A stretch of 64,000 nucleotides of DNA from Psychrosphaera algicola (GTDB taxonomy: Bacteria > Pseudomonadota > Gammaproteobacteria > Enterobacterales > Alteromonadaceae), in assembly GCF_028401425.1 (NCBI RefSeq), contig NZ_JAQOMS010000002.1:4627518-4691517 (forward strand), in the 5' to 3' direction. Of the stretch, positions 41,581-53,321 are shown in pieces; position 1 is the stretch's first letter; every line of letters begins with the position of its first letter. The position numbers were made by a program, and so were the translations under genes. The notes beneath the pieces are model-generated. The model searched no databases and was not told the DNA's origin. It saw only the letters and a program-made list of their open reading frames with translations.

Positions 41581-42101
41581 TCAGCATGGTTTTAAATTTT
41601 GATTATAATCTTCACCGGCTACTGCATAGTGATGGGCTGAGGCTTTCAATAACTCAACTTGTTGGTCCGATACGCTTTTGATTACTTTACTAGGACTACC
41701 CACGACCAGTGAATTGTCTGCGATTTGTGTGTTTTCGGTAATTAACGCGCCTGCACCAATTATGCAGTTTTTACCAATGTTCGCGCCATTTAAGATTATG
41801 GCGCCAATACCAATTAAGCTTCTATCACCTATAGTACAACCATGTAACATGGCTTTGTGGCCGACGGTAACAGAGTGTCCAACATTTACAGGGTGTCCCT
41901 CATCGACATGTACAATGCAACCATCTTGAATATTGGTGTTGTCGCCAATGTGGATTGAGTCGGAATCAGCTCGCAAAACAGCATGAAACCAGATGCTGAC
42001 ACCAGTACCCATATGGACATCACCAATAACGTCGGCAGAGGGGCGATAAAGATATTTTGGCCTTGCTTGGTCGGGCGTTTGTTGTTTATTTCAAATTCCA
42101 T
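41581..42101 (-). CDS. yrdA: Gamma-carbonic anhydrase family protein YrdA (one frame break)
   Basis: Left-handed beta-helix trimer-forming protein with hexapeptide repeats (IGDNTNIQDGCIVHVDEGHP, VTVGHKAMLHGCTIGDRSLIGIGAIILNG). His ligands for zinc are present in VHVD, VGHK and LHGC. N-terminus MEFEINNKRPTKQGQNIFIAP; frame breaks near 42042-42046 (expected IAPSADVIGDVHMGTGVSIW). About 173 residues. Divergent from pdxH. Confidence 0.9.
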
Positions 42102-42180
42102 AATAAAACCGTTAACAATGAAGACATTGATAATTATACTAGCGGTAAATCGACGAACTGTCTTTAACAATGGTGTAGAT

Positions 42181-42815
42181 ATGGATTTAAGTAGTTTAAG
42201 ACGTGAGTATTGCCTAGATAACCTGAATGAAAATGACGTATTGCCAGATCCAATGGCTCAGTTTGAAGTTTGGTTACAGCAAGTCATTAGCGCAGGGTTA
42301 AATGACCCAACGGCTATGGTTGTTGCCACAGTCGATGAGGCAGGGCAACCGTCGCAACGTATTGTATTGTTAAAGCAATCAGACCAAGATGGGTTTGTCT
42401 TTTTCACCAATTTGGGCAGTCGTAAAGCGCAGGAAATAAAGCAAAATTCTAAAGTTTGTTTGCATTTTCCTTGGCATAGTTTAGAACGACAGGTCATTGT
42501 TTATGGCGAAGCACAAAGATTGAGCTTAAAGCAAGACATGAGCTATTTTCTTTCTCGACCTAAAGCGAGCCAACTTGCTGCATGGGCATCACACCAGTCT
42601 CATCCGGTTAAGTCTCGTGATGTATTGATGAGTACGTTTGAGCAAATGAAAAATAAGTTTAAAACCGGTGATATCTCAGCGCCAACTTTTTGGGGGGATT
42701 TCGAATAGTGCCAACCAAAGTGGAATTTTGGCAAGGTGGCGAACATCGTTTACACGATAGGATCTTCTACCAAAAAATCGACAATAATTGGACCATATCG
42801 AGACTTGCTCCATAA
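42181..42815 (+). CDS. pdxH: Pyridoxamine/pyridoxine 5'-phosphate oxidase (one frame break)
   Basis: FMN enzyme producing pyridoxal 5'-phosphate. Start MDLSSLRREYCLDNL; core MVVATVDEAGQPSQRIVLLK, GFVFFTNLGSRKAQEI and CLHFPWHSLERQV. The frame breaks in a G run at 42692-42697 (one short; expected APTFWGGFRIVPTKVEFWQGGEHRLHDRI), and the C-terminus NWTISRLAP ends at 42815. About 211 residues against 218 in E. coli. Confidence 0.94.
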
Positions 42816-42865
42816 CTCAATGATATTGAGTTTAAACAAGAACCTCCTTCAAAAAGGACACATTG

Positions 42866-43626
42866 TTGATAGACAGCCATTGTCATTTAGATTTTAGCCG
42901 ATTTGATCAAGACCGAGACGCGGTATTAGAACGTGCTGCACTTGTTGGGGTTACTGACTTTATTATTCCGGGGTAACTCGTCGCCATTGGCAACGTCAGA
43001 TTGACTTGTGCCGACGGACCGAAGGTTTTCACTTTGCATTGGGTTGTCATCCGTATTACATAAATGAGTTTGATGAAACTGATTTAGACCTACTATGTCA
43101 GCTTGCTAAGCAACGGGATTGCATTGCAATAGGGGAATGTGGGGTCGATAGCACTATCGTGGGTATTGAGAAGCAAATCGACATTTTTATTCAACATATT
43201 AAAATAGCCAATCAATTACAATTGCCCTTAATCGTTCATCACCGGCAGTCTCACCATCATATTTTCTCAGCATTTAAAATCTGTAAACCGAAATTTGGGG
43301 GCGTTATCCATGCTTTTAGTGGCAGTTTACAAGATAGCCTGAAATACATAGAACTGGGTTTTAAGTTGGGTATTGGCGGCACAATAACTTATCCGCGGGC
43401 AACAAAAACGCTGAAAGTGCTCAAAGAAATTATGCTTGAAGATATTGTTATTGAAACTGACAGTCCAGATATGCCAATAAATGGATTCAGGAGTCGTAAC
43501 GAGCCCGATAAGATATTACATGTCGTACAGTCGATTTCAGAAATAAAGGCACTAGAGGTCACACACGTCGTTGACGTAACTCGTCAAACAACAATTGAAT
43601 TATTTAAATTACCCCTGACAAAATAA
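42866..43626 (+). CDS. TatD family metal-dependent hydrolase YjjV-like (one frame break)
   Basis: Start MIDSHCHLDFSRFDQDRD on TTG 42866, placed by the aagga Shine-Dalgarno 7 bases upstream. Metal ligands HCH, ALGCHPYYI, IGECGVD, VHHRQ, IHAFSG and ETDSPDMP are visible. The frame breaks in a G run near 42972-42975 (one short; expected IPGVTRRHWQRQIDLCRRTEG). About 253 residues. Close relatives are DNases or RNases; the substrate is not settled. Confidence 0.9.
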
Positions 43627-43651
43627 CAACAACTTAACATTGTCAGATTGC

Positions 43652-44262
43652 CTAATCCGGCGTATCGCGAACAATATATGAATTGGCAGAAAATGGTCGC
43701 AATCCGATTGTTAATAAATAACCAATCATCCCTGCTAACAAGGCCATTAAAAGTGTTGTTTTACTAATTGTATGGACAAAAAGAGTGGCGTCCTGTTGTA
43801 GTGCTTTTGACATCACGGTAATACGCACAAACCCAATAAGTTCACCGAGTTCATTAGTGACATCGGTGACATAAGGTTTTGGGGACATATTGGCTAATTT
43901 GTCATTTAGTGGATTCAAAAATCGGTCTTTGGTACTTAATGCGTTTTCACTGCGACTTAAAACGACACCGCGATTATCGTAAACAACCATTTCAACAATA
44001 TACTTGGATTTTAAAACTGACTCGGTCACGGTATTAAGCGCTTCGATATCGTTATTTTCGATGTAATGAGCAGCACTATGTGAAGATTGGACTAAAATGT
44101 TGTCAGCCAAAACCTGCGCATTTTCATTGATTAACGTTTGGCCATTAAAATTAATGCTCGCCCAAATATTTAAGGTGACAATGAGCAAAACGATAGCCGC
44201 AATAAGTTGTGAAAACTTTCGGTTTATCGATGACGTTTTTATGTAGGTTACTTTTTACTCAT
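43652..44262 (-). CDS. ytjB: YtjB/Smp family membrane protein (one frame break)
   Basis: About 203 residues. N-terminal helix SQLIAAIVLLIVTLNIWASI, a periplasmic domain (VVYDNRGVVLSRSENALSTKD, LGELIGFVRITV) and a second helix TLLMALLAGMIGYLLTIGL. The proper start MSKKVTYIKTSSINRKF at 44262 is reached only by adding a base to an A run (T on +) near 44252-44256. Divergent from serB, exactly as smp-serB in E. coli, which supports the call. Confidence 0.85.
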
Positions 44263-44384
44263 TAATTAGCGCATTTACATCTAAGCTTTTTTAAATTCTG
44301 CGCATTTATTCGTTAAAAAGCAATCTGCTTTGTTATATTCTAGCAAGATATATAAAACCTAGTACTTATAACGTTGGAGCAAAA

Positions 44385-45433
44385 ATGTTACAGAATGGCT
44401 TAAAAGAGAGCATTAAAATGGATACAAAGTCGCTTTTTGAAGCGGTTGATTTTATTGGTGTTGATTCATTATTCTCTGTAAAATTTGATCATAACGTCGC
44501 AACATTTGAGTCGTCTGAAAACGTTGTTAAAACCCGAACGAAATGTGTTTTATTTGGTGAGATTAATTGGTCTCATTATCAAGCATTAGTGAGTTATTTG
44601 GACGAGTTGTGTGGGAGTGGTGATCTAACGAGCGAAATTACATCTGTGGTCACCCATCAGTTTATTAAACCCACGGATGAATTACCCGGTGCCATTGCGT
44701 TGTATTTGTCGACTCCTTTAACTTCAGACAATCGCCTAAATTTAAGTCGTTGGGCAGAATCGCAATCGGTAGAAGTTTGTGTTGTTTCAAACGGACCAAC
44801 ATTGTCGGCACCTATAGTCTAATTGTCATGGATATGGACTCAACTGCTATCCAAATAGAATGTATTGATGAAATTGCTATATTGGCAGGCGTTGGTGAAG
44901 AAGTCGCAAAAGTGACTGAACAAGCGATGCGCGGCGAACTTGATTTTGCAGAGAGTTTACGAGCTCGAGTTAAAACATTAACCGATGCTCCGGTCAGCGT
45001 TGTAGATGATGTAGCGAAAAACTTGCCGTTAATGCCGGGTCTTGAAAACTTAGTATCAGAGTTAAAACATAATGGTTGGAAAGTGGTTATCGCATCGGGC
45101 GGTTTTACCTACATGACCGAAGTGTTAAAGCAACAACTTGGTTTAGATAAAACCGTAGCTAATCAACTCGAAATGGTTGATGGAAAATTAACGGGTAATG
45201 TCCTTGGTGACATCGTCGACGCACAGGCAAAAGCGGATACCGTTAATGAACTCGCTGTTGAATACAACATTCCAATGTCACAAACGATCGCAATGGGCGA
45301 TGGTGCGAATGATTTGGTCATGATGGCGGCTGCCAATTTAGGCGTCGCGTTTCATGCAAAACCATTAGTGAGAGAAAAAGCTGATGTCAGTGTTAAAACT
45401 GGCGGATTAGATCAATTGTTATATTTACTGTAA
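44385..45433 (+). CDS. serB: Phosphoserine phosphatase (one frame break)
   Basis: HAD-family last step of serine synthesis. N-terminal ACT-like half from MLQNGLKESIKMDTKSLFEAV (ggagc Shine-Dalgarno), then the HAD motif LIVMDMDSTAIQIECIDEIA, ASGGFTYM and GDGANDLVMM. The frame breaks at 44811-44817, where CCTATAG stands for CCTGG (expected LSAPGLIVMDMDS, as in E. coli TPGLLVMDMDS). About 349 residues. Confidence 0.95.
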
Positions 45434-45507
45434 TAATCAATGAAAATTGTTCGCGGTTTGCTAAAATGCGCCGCGAAGAAAGTCGTTAATCAAATTTAGG
45501 AAGTCAG

Positions 45508-46911
45508 ATGTTACGCATTTACAACACATTAAGTCGACAGAAAGAAGAATTTAAGCCTTTGGTTACTAGCAAAGTCGGCATGTACGTGTGTGGTATTACG
45601 GTTTATGACCTATTACACATGGGTCACGGCAGAACGTATGTCGCATTTGACGTTATGCAACGTTATTTTCGTTTTTAAACTACGACGTGACATACGTCAG
45701 AAACATCACAGATGTTGATGATAAAATTATCCAACGTGCGGCAAAAAATAACGAAACGTGCGATGAGTTAACCAACCGTACGATTGCCATGATGCATGAA
45801 GACTTTGACGCATTAGGTATGTTACCTGCTGATATTGAACCGCGTGTTACCACGCACATGCCTGAAATTATTGATGTTATCCAACGTCTTATCGATAAAA
45901 ATCATGCCTATGTTGCCGGTAACGGTGATGTATTATTTGAAGTTAGTACCTATGAAAAATACGGACAGCTTGGTCGTCAAGACCTAGACCAACTGGTTGC
46001 TGGTTCTCGTGTAGACGTCGAATCGAGCAAACGTGACCCACTTGATTTTGTATTGTGGAAATTAGCCAAGCCTGGCGAACCTAAATGGGATTCGCCGTGG
46101 GGCGAAGGCCGACCATAGTTGGCATATCGAATGTTCTGCAATGAACTCAAAGCACTTAGGTACACATTTTGATATTCACGGCGGTGGTTCAGACCTTACA
46201 TTTCCACACCATGAAAACGAAATTGCCCAGTCATGCTGTGCATTTGATACACCGTATGTAAATTATTGGTTGCACTCAGGCATGGTTCAAGTGAATAACG
46301 AAAAAATGTCTAAATCATTAGACAATTTTTTTACCGTTCGTGAAGTGTTAAAGCAATATGATGCTGAGTCGATTCGTTATTTCTTGTTGTCTGGTCATTA
46401 CCGCAGCCAGCTTAACTACAGCAGCGACAACTTAACACAAGCCCGCTCAAGTTTAGAACGTCTATATACTTCGTTACGCGGTGTTACGCCAAACTTAGAC
46501 GTTGAAATGACTAATAATGTATTCGTTGATAAGTTCCGCACAGCGATGGACGATGACTTTAATACCCCAGAAGCGTTAGCTGTTTTGTTTGAATTGGCAA
46601 AACAACTTAATAAAGAAAAAGAAGCTGATGCAACGAGCGGTGACAATTTGGCAGCAGATACCGCTGGTTTATTAGTAAATCTAGGAAAGGTACTGGGTAT
46701 GGTTCAAAACCCACCAGAAGCGTTTCTACAAGGTGAGCAAAACGATGACGACGTTGCTGAAATCGAATCTTGGATAACACGCAGAAATACAGCACGTGTT
46801 GAAAAAGATTGGGCTGCAGCAGATGAAGCACGAGATAAACTAAATGAACTTGGGGTTATTTTAGAAGATGGTCCAGGTGGCACAACCTATGGCGTAAACT
46901 CTAAATTTTGA
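45508..46911 (+). CDS. cysS: Cysteinyl-tRNA synthetase (two frame breaks)
   Basis: Class I synthetase. Start MLRIYNTLSRQKEEFKPL; zinc Cys in MYVCGITVYD, HIGH-like HMGH at about 45615, zinc ligands in WHIECSAMN and HHENEIAQS, and KMSKS. Breaks: a T run at 45673-45677 one short (expected RYFRFLNYDVTYVRN), and 46113-46118, where CCATAG stands for CCAGG (expected GEGRPGWHIECSAMN). About 467 residues. ggaag Shine-Dalgarno before the ATG. Confidence 0.96.
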
Positions 46912-46983
46912 CGCTATTTTTCTCCGGTAAATATGCATTTGCAAGGGTAAAGCAGTGTTTGGATGAACCAACCAATAGATCAT

Positions 46984-47014
46984 AAAAAAGGCCAGTTAAT
47001 TAACTGGCCTTTTT
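46984..47014. terminator. Bidirectional terminator between cysS and the Yip1 gene
   Basis: Stem aaaaaggccagttaa / ttaactggccttttt, perfectly palindromic, between convergent 3' ends. Confidence 0.9.
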
Positions 47015-47038
47015 ATTGTTGATTGTAATTTTTATTAT

Positions 47039-47638
47039 TTAGTGGCTAAACGCAGGTGCGTAGCCTGAACTCCAAAACATAGCAAACGCAGTCATAATAC
47101 ATACGAGCAAAATGAGTCCGCATGTAACAACTGAGCTAGCATAAATAAACCCTCGTTCCTCTGGGATGTGCATTAAAATTGGCACACCGGCGTAGAGCAA
47201 GTAAATTGAATAGGCGAGTGCACCTAAACCCACTAACATAACAAACCAAACCACTGGGAAAAGAGCAGCAAAACCGGCCATAAATAATGGTGTAGCGGTG
47301 TAAGCAGCAAGTTCAAGGGTTTGGGTATATGTCGGTTTTGACCCAAAAGTATGAGCCATCCAGTGAGCTAAATATCCAAGTAAAAAGACGCCAGCTATTA
47401 GTGAAAAATACATTCCGACACATAACATTAATGCCGATTCGGGAGACATTCTAAGGGGTTCACCAACGCCAACACTCCAACCCATTGTTGTTACTGAATA
47501 ATAAGCACAGATTGCCGGTATCATTGCGATGATCATGATATGTGACATTGAATACTTAAAACTTTCGTGGCGATTATCAATTGTGTGCCACTCTTCGACT
47601 GGGTGCGCATAAAGCCCCCACAAATGGTTTAATATCAT
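47039..47638 (-). CDS. Yip1 family inner-membrane protein (YohC-like)
   Basis: 199 residues. Begins LWGLYAHPVEEWHTID, a signature of this family, followed by about five transmembrane helices (IMIIAMIPAICAYYSV, MYFSLIAGVFLLGYLAHW, FMAGFAALFPVVWFVMLVGL, SSVVTCGLILLVCIMTAF). Function unknown. Frame intact. Confidence 0.85.
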   Translation of the reverse strand: MILNHLWGLYAHPVEEWHTIDNRHESFKYSMSHIMIIAMIPAICAYYSVTTMGWSVGVGEPLRMSPESALMLCVGMYFSLIAGVFLLGYLAHWMAHTFGSKPTYTQTLELAAYTATPLFMAGFAALFPVVWFVMLVGLGALAYSIYLLYAGVPILMHIPEERGFIYASSVVTCGLILLVCIMTAFAMFWSSGYAPAFSH

Positions 47639-48186
47639 AATTCTTTTCCTTATTGGCTATTAAACACAAACTGCACATAAGCTGCGCAACATGTCTATGT
47701 TATGGGCAAAAATAGAATTTGAGTCAAGATTAGAATTGTTTAAAAAATGTTCGAGTTATACTAAATAGTTATTACCGCAATTACTCTAATATAGAGTATT
47801 AATTCTATTAATATCGCTAACTTACTAATAAACAAAGGAGTTGTATCTTCAAAATAGTGTACATAATTCTGCAGTCACTTTTTTCTAAATTTTTGAAATC
47901 AAAATTATTTGTAAAAAATATTCGATTATTATTTTCTAGGTCGCTGAATAACCTAAAATTTGTGATTGATTTTTGTACAGCTTAGTGTGTTCTGATTAAT
48001 TAGCCAAATGGCAAACATATTTTTTGCTGTGGTTTTATGACCTAAAATACGTCAAATTGATTGCTTAAAATACAAGTAGGGACGCTGAATCAACAGAGGA
48101 AGAAAGAAGTCGGTTTTTGGAAACGTCGGCCAAAAAATTGCTAGATTGGCCGAGTGCAAGAAATAACTGTTTAAGGTCCATTCTTT
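47639..48186. other. Intergenic region between the Yip1 and SGNH genes
   Basis: About 550 AT-rich bases. I see no gene, tRNA or clear terminator. It includes the Yip1 promoter on the minus strand. Confidence 0.5.
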
Positions 48187-49011
48187 TTAGTCAAAAACAC
48201 AGGGCGGGTTAAGTAAAATGATTTCTGAAGCGTATTGTTTTAATGCCTGCTGTACCGTTTCTTCCACATCGATTTCTGCAATATAGGGAAGTAAGTCAGC
48301 GGGTTCGCTAGTAATCGATTCATAAAAGACATATGCAGTCAGTAATTTTCCTATCAATGAAGCATGATTGCCGTCCCGGTTGTGTAATTTAAGTTGGGGT
48401 TCAATAATTATTGCTTTATCCCAAGTTAGTCCCACAGGGGCAACACAAGTTTTTTGGCGTTTTGCAATTTCAGAATGAATTTGATGAACTCTGCGGCCCT
48501 CTTCTCTGTTGCCTTTTTGTGGGTGTTCAGGAAATAGAATAGGGGTGATCTTTTGTTCCTTTGCTGTTGCAACCCATAATTCGGTGGCGGTCGTTGAGTA
48601 TTTATGGGTGCCAGATTGGGAGTACTTTTGACCCTGTAAAATAAGATGAGTCCAGTTTTCGCTGGCAATTAAACTTGTCCTATGTTCCAGACTCGATTTA
48701 TTGTCTAAAAAGCCTCCACCGCCATTAACGACTTTTATATGCGCGTCGGGATTGGCAGTACGCATTAATTGTCCTATTAATGTGTCTAATCCAACAATGT
48801 GGCTATTACCAAAAATTAGAATCTGATAGGTGCTTGAGAATCGATTATCGGGAATAGATAAATTTTCAGTTGTATTGTTGGTTTCTGCTTGTTCGTCAAT
48901 TTGTTCGTCAATTTGAGCGTCAATAATTGACGGTGCATCTTTATTTTTGGTTATTTCTGAGCAAGCAGATAAAGAAAACAAAACGAGCAGAACACAATAA
49001 ATTGTACGCAT
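48187..49011 (-). CDS. Putative SGNH/GDSL-like lipoprotein
   Basis: 274 residues. Signal peptide with lipobox LFSLSACSE (Cys about residue 17). ILIFGNSHIVGLDTLIGQLM resembles block I of SGNH hydrolases with the Ser in GNSH; HLILQGQKYSQSGTH is a possible block III, and DGNHASLIGKLLTAYV resembles block V (DxxH). The exact enzyme class is unknown. A short acidic IDEQ repeat lies at residues about 32-42. Divergent from the ToxR-like regulator 141 bases away, which may control it. Confidence 0.65.
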   Translation of the reverse strand: MRTIYCVLLVLFSLSACSEITKNKDAPSIIDAQIDEQIDEQAETNNTTENLSIPDNRFSSTYQILIFGNSHIVGLDTLIGQLMRTANPDAHIKVVNGGGGFLDNKSSLEHRTSLIASENWTHLILQGQKYSQSGTHKYSTTATELWVATAKEQKITPILFPEHPQKGNREEGRRVHQIHSEIAKRQKTCVAPVGLTWDKAIIIEPQLKLHNRDGNHASLIGKLLTAYVFYESITSEPADLLPYIAEIDVEETVQQALKQYASEIILLNPPCVFD

Positions 49012-49152
49012 AACTATCCTTACTTAATTTTGACAGAAATCGGCTCCATTCAGCCATCAATGTAATTGTGACAGTGCCTTGATTTAACACAATAAACAGA
49101 TGACAATGGTTTAATAATGAAATGATAATGATTGCAGGCAGTGGGGCTTTAA

Positions 49153-51290
49153 TTGAATTATGAATTTGGTGGGGTAGTTGTTGACACAGCTCAAGTAACG
49201 TTATCAAAAAATGCAAAGTTACTTAATTGTGAACCCCGTGTTTTTGCACTTTTAGTGTATTTTTGCCAACACCCGCAAGAAGCCATTTCTAGAGAAGAGC
49301 TATTAACCCATGTATGGGATGGACGGATCGTAAGCGATGCTGCGGTAAATCGAGCCGTGGGTGAATTGCGTAAACTAATTGAAGACGACCCATCAAAGCC
49401 GCAGTGGATTAAAACCATCAGTAAAGTTGGATACAAATTTACGGTTTTACCGGCAATGATTGCGGATAATTCCAAAACTGATTATTCCAAAACGGATAGT
49501 GGCACCATGCCAGAAACAGTAACGGAATTGACAGTAACTTCAGCGTTGACATCACCAACACCACGACAAACTCCGCAAAAAGAAGCACATGCCTCAGTAA
49601 ATCAAGCAATTACAAGTCCTGTTAACATTAACTATTTTGGGGCTTGGTTAACGGCAGTGTTAATTTTAATCGTTGTGGTGTATCTCCAATATTTTGCTCA
49701 ACCTAAACATTCCAACCGATTAGGTGTAGAAGGATGGCAACCTGTAACCACCTCAATGGGTAGCTCATTTAACCCTGACTACGATTCAAGTTCTGAAACG
49801 GCATTGTTTTTATATCGTAAAGATCCTAACGCCTATGCTCAAATTTATAAGAAAAACAAAGGCAAAGAAGCGCAGAGGGTAACCGACGATGAATATTATT
49901 ATACCGACGTGATCCAAGGTAATGACGGGGCAATCTTTGCATCTAGGTTAAATAATTTACAACAGCGGAATTGCGAAATTGTCAAAATTGTTCCGGCTAC
50001 TTTACAAAATGAACACATAATGGATTGTGGCAAAGGTACCGTTACACAATTAGAGTTTGATCAAAAATTTAATCAATTGTTTTATCAATATCGGCCGAGC
50101 GTTGCTGATCCTTACGCTATTTACAGTTATCAGTTAGATACGGGAAGAAAGCGACAAATCACCCATCCTTTACAGCAAGGCAATACTGTTGGCGACTATG
50201 TTTTTGCTCTATCTCCAAACAGTAAAGTGTTGGCCGTTGTAGAGTATAGTGGCGAAGCAGATGATAAAATTAAGTTAGTAGATATTAGTAATAACTAAGG
50301 TTATCGCGACTAAGCCATTTATCAATAGTGTGTATGGTTTAGTCTGGCGGACAAACAAGCAGTTATTGGCATCAAATGCTGATGGTTTATATGAATTTAC
50401 CCCTGACAACCTTAACTTAAATGTGACGGAGCAAAGCGACCAATACGGACGACTTGCACTTGGGCAAGATAACAATTCTGTGTTAACTGAACGCAGCCAA
50501 TTAACAATTAATATTTTCCAGTATTCTGACTCAGGTAAAACCCTAACACCTTTAACAACCAGTAGAGGCGTCAGTTTGTCACCAATTTATGGTAATAAGT
50601 CAAATTTGTTAGCATTCAAGTCGGACCGCACGGGGCAAGAACAGGTTTATATCAAGGCGGATGGTGAAGTCGCCTATGTTGCTGCATTTCATAAGAAAAT
50701 AGAGTTTATCAGTGCGATGGCTTGGTCACAAAATGATGAGCAGTTAGTTGCGAGTATTAATGGTGGGCTTTATGTATATTCAGTTGTAGATAACAACTGG
50801 CAGGCGATTGCAGAGCAGTTTAACCGAGTTCATCATGTAACATTTGCAGATCGAAGTATTTTGTTTAGTGCAGAGGTTGATGGACAATGGAATATATGGC
50901 AATACCTATGGTGCAAAGTGGTGAAGTTAAACAACTGACTACAAAGGGGGCTATAGTGTTCAAGAGGCAGGCAATAAGATTTATTTAACAAAGTTTAATC
51001 GTGAAGGATTATACGAGCTGAATTTAAAAACCAATGTTGAATCAGCCCTTATTCCCGACTTCCCTATTACCGGTTGGCGGCACTGGCAGTTACGCGAAAA
51101 TAAAATATTTTATTTGTTAGATCAAACATACGTCGAGTTTGACCTAAGTATAGGCACTGAACACACTATTTATGAGTTTAGAGGGCGTAAACCGTATAGT
51201 TGCAATATGTCTTTTCAAATGGGGTTATTTAGCTGCGATCAGGTTGAGTTCAGTACCAGTCATATATGGCAAGTTAAATTGCGCGAGTAA
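49153..51290 (+). CDS. ToxR/CadC-like membrane transcriptional regulator with TolB-like repeats (three frame breaks)
   Basis: N-terminal winged helix of the OmpR/ToxR type (residues about 1-100: CEPRVFALLVYFCQHPQEAI, SREELLTHVWDGRIVSDAAVNRAVGEL, TISKVGYKF), one transmembrane helix (FGAWLTAVLILIVVVYLQYF) and a periplasmic beta-propeller-like region. The TTG start at 49153 directly follows a stop. Breaks: 50295-50300 (CTAAGG for CCAGG, expected NNQVIATKPF), 50905-50911 (CCTATGG for CCTGG), and a G run near 50946-50950. The C-terminus ends TSHIWQVKLRE at 51290. About 712 residues. Signal unknown. Confidence 0.82.
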
Positions 51291-51405
51291 GATTAAGGCA
51301 AAGCAATTGTTCTTAAGCCATTAAAGAACAAAGCTGTTCACTATTACTTAGCAAAATTACTATGTTAAAATGCCAGCCCTATAAACCACATTCTGAGAAA
51401 TAATT

Positions 51406-51573
51406 TTGTCATCTGATCTCGTCGCCCCAATTTTACAATTTTTAAAATGCGAAACGCCTGAAGAATGGGTGCATGAAGCGGCCAAAAAAGAAAACTTGCA
51501 GGTGATATTAATCGATCACTTAATTTGTGAGCTTAAGTATACAATAAACAAATTAAATAAGAAGTTGGTATAA
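51406..51573 (+). pseudogene. miaE: Truncated 5' fragment of the original miaE
   Basis: Forty-four residues, MSSDLVAPILQFLKCETPEE..., match the N-terminus of the complete MiaE at 57045 (shared FLKCETP, KKENL, LIDHLICELK). After the codons for ELK at 51537 the similarity stops abruptly and the frame ends 12 codons later. TTG start, with a ttaaaatg -10-like element upstream. This is the host half of miaE left by insertion of the island. Confidence 0.88.
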
Positions 51574-51588
51574 AGCATAGTGGCATAA

Positions 51589-53148
51589 GCGTACAGATAC
51601 ATTAGATTTAGTTCTCAGAGGCAAGCTACAGGAGCTTCTTTTGATAGGCAAATGGAAGCGATTCATGAGTGGAAAGATGATCATCAGGAAGTAGAAATAT
51701 CCGGCCATAGTTTTGAAGATCTCGGTCTATCAGGTTTCAAAGGTGAGTATCTAGATAACGCTTTTGGGAGATTGTTGCTGGCTATTAAAAGACGAAAAAT
51801 CGTATCTGGAGATTACATACTTTTTGAAGTAGTAGATCGTCTGGGGCGACTTAAAAAAATGGATATGGTCGATATTCTTAAACAGATTGTCGATGCAGGT
51901 GTAACAATAGTCACTTTAGATGACAGAAATGAATACAACCTTGAAAAGTTAAACAATGACCAAGGTCTATTAGCATCTTTAGTTGGCAAATTTGAGCAAG
52001 CTTATAATTACTCCAAGGTTTTGAGTGAGCGGATTAAGCATTCTTGGAAAAGACGGAAAAAAATAGCCAAAGAAGGCGGGTTTGTGAAAATGAGAACTCC
52101 TTTTTGGCTCGACAAGGAATATAAAGTAATTCCTGAGTATGCATCGATTATTGAGAGTATATTTGAATGGTATTTATTGGGGGATGGTCAAAGGCTAATT
52201 CACAGGCGACTAACAAAAAATTGGCCTGAAATCTTTGGAGACGGGTTTAGGGATGAATTTTTACTCAAAATCAAAGGAAACAAGTCTAAAATCGTAAACT
52301 GTGGAACCATCAAAAAATGGCTAGCAAACAAGGCCGTTATTGGGTTTTGGGGAGATATTCCAGGTGTTTACGAACCAGTTATATCGGAGGGATTATTCTA
52401 TAAAGTTCAAAATGCCTTAAGAGAGAACTAAAAGGGCTTCAAAACCACATCACTATTTTATCGGTGGTCTAGCTAAGTGCCGATGTGGTAGTAACCTAAC
52501 ATTTGTAAAAAACACCGATAAATATGGAAATGTATCTGTAAACGGACGATGCACAAAAGAGGAAGGTTGGGATACGATAAAAATGTAGAGGGTCAAGAAT
52601 TAGGTTGTGATCATTCAACTACCCTTCCAGCAGTTGTGCTTGATGTCATTGCTCATCATGACTTAGGTGAGTTGAGTGCTCTATTAGAACAAGAGAAGCG
52701 ATTTAGAAAAAACTACACCAAGTTCAACAGATTGCTACAGCAGGTTGGCTATAAGCTTGTTTGTGATGGTAAGAAGATTACTGTACATATTCCTGACGGT
52801 AAGCAATTAGAGTTTAAATATCTCAAGTTTGACCGTTCTAAAACTAAGAAAAGTGGTCAGCAATATCATTATCTTTGTTTACAGTCTGAGAGAGTAATAA
52901 TGATACCTAGACACGAGCCAATTACAGAAATCAAAAAGGATGTAGACATATCTGAAGAAGCCGATTCGCGTGAACTTTTTATCCCTCTAGAAGGTGACAA
53001 ATTTAAAGGTAAAAAAGCGTCGGATGTTTTAACTAATGCGGTACTTATTACGGAAGCGAAAACTCAAATCGAAGAGGCACTTAAAAAAATATTTTTTCGG
53101 GAGAAGATTAACAAGCTATCAATAGATAAAATTGCGATTTGTTATTGA
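51589..53148 (+). CDS. Large serine recombinase / integrase (two frame breaks)
   Basis: About 520 residues. Resolvase domain from AYRYIRFSSQRQATGASFDRQ (catalytic Ser in RFS), with DLGLSGFKG and FEVVDRLGRLKK; recombinase domain IKHSWKRRKKIAKEGG, TIKKWLANKAVIGFWGDIPG; then zinc ribbon KCRCGSNLTF...GRCTK and GCDHST; then a charged C-terminal region. Breaks near 52426-52431 (TAA in RENxKRASKPHHY) and in an A run near 52556-52559. The start codon is unclear: the conserved N-terminus begins at about 51589 right after a stop, so a further error is likely. Probably catalyses integration at miaE. Confidence 0.85.
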
Positions 53149-53321
53149 ATTTGAAGATCGTCCCGAAAGACGTATTAACTAACTCGCAGTTGCACAGAAT
53201 ACGTTACTGGGTCTATTGAGTTAAGTCCATGACAACGCACTAGCTTAATATCTGAAGTGTAAACATGGACTAACGACTATCACAATACTGAGTTAGTAAA
53301 GCTAAAGTTGTACAGCTAAAG

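Noticed and set aside
49153..49200. An ATG start upstream of the ToxR-like regulator
   Set aside because: An in-frame TAA directly precedes TTG 49153, and the protein from TTG already has the complete winged-helix start.
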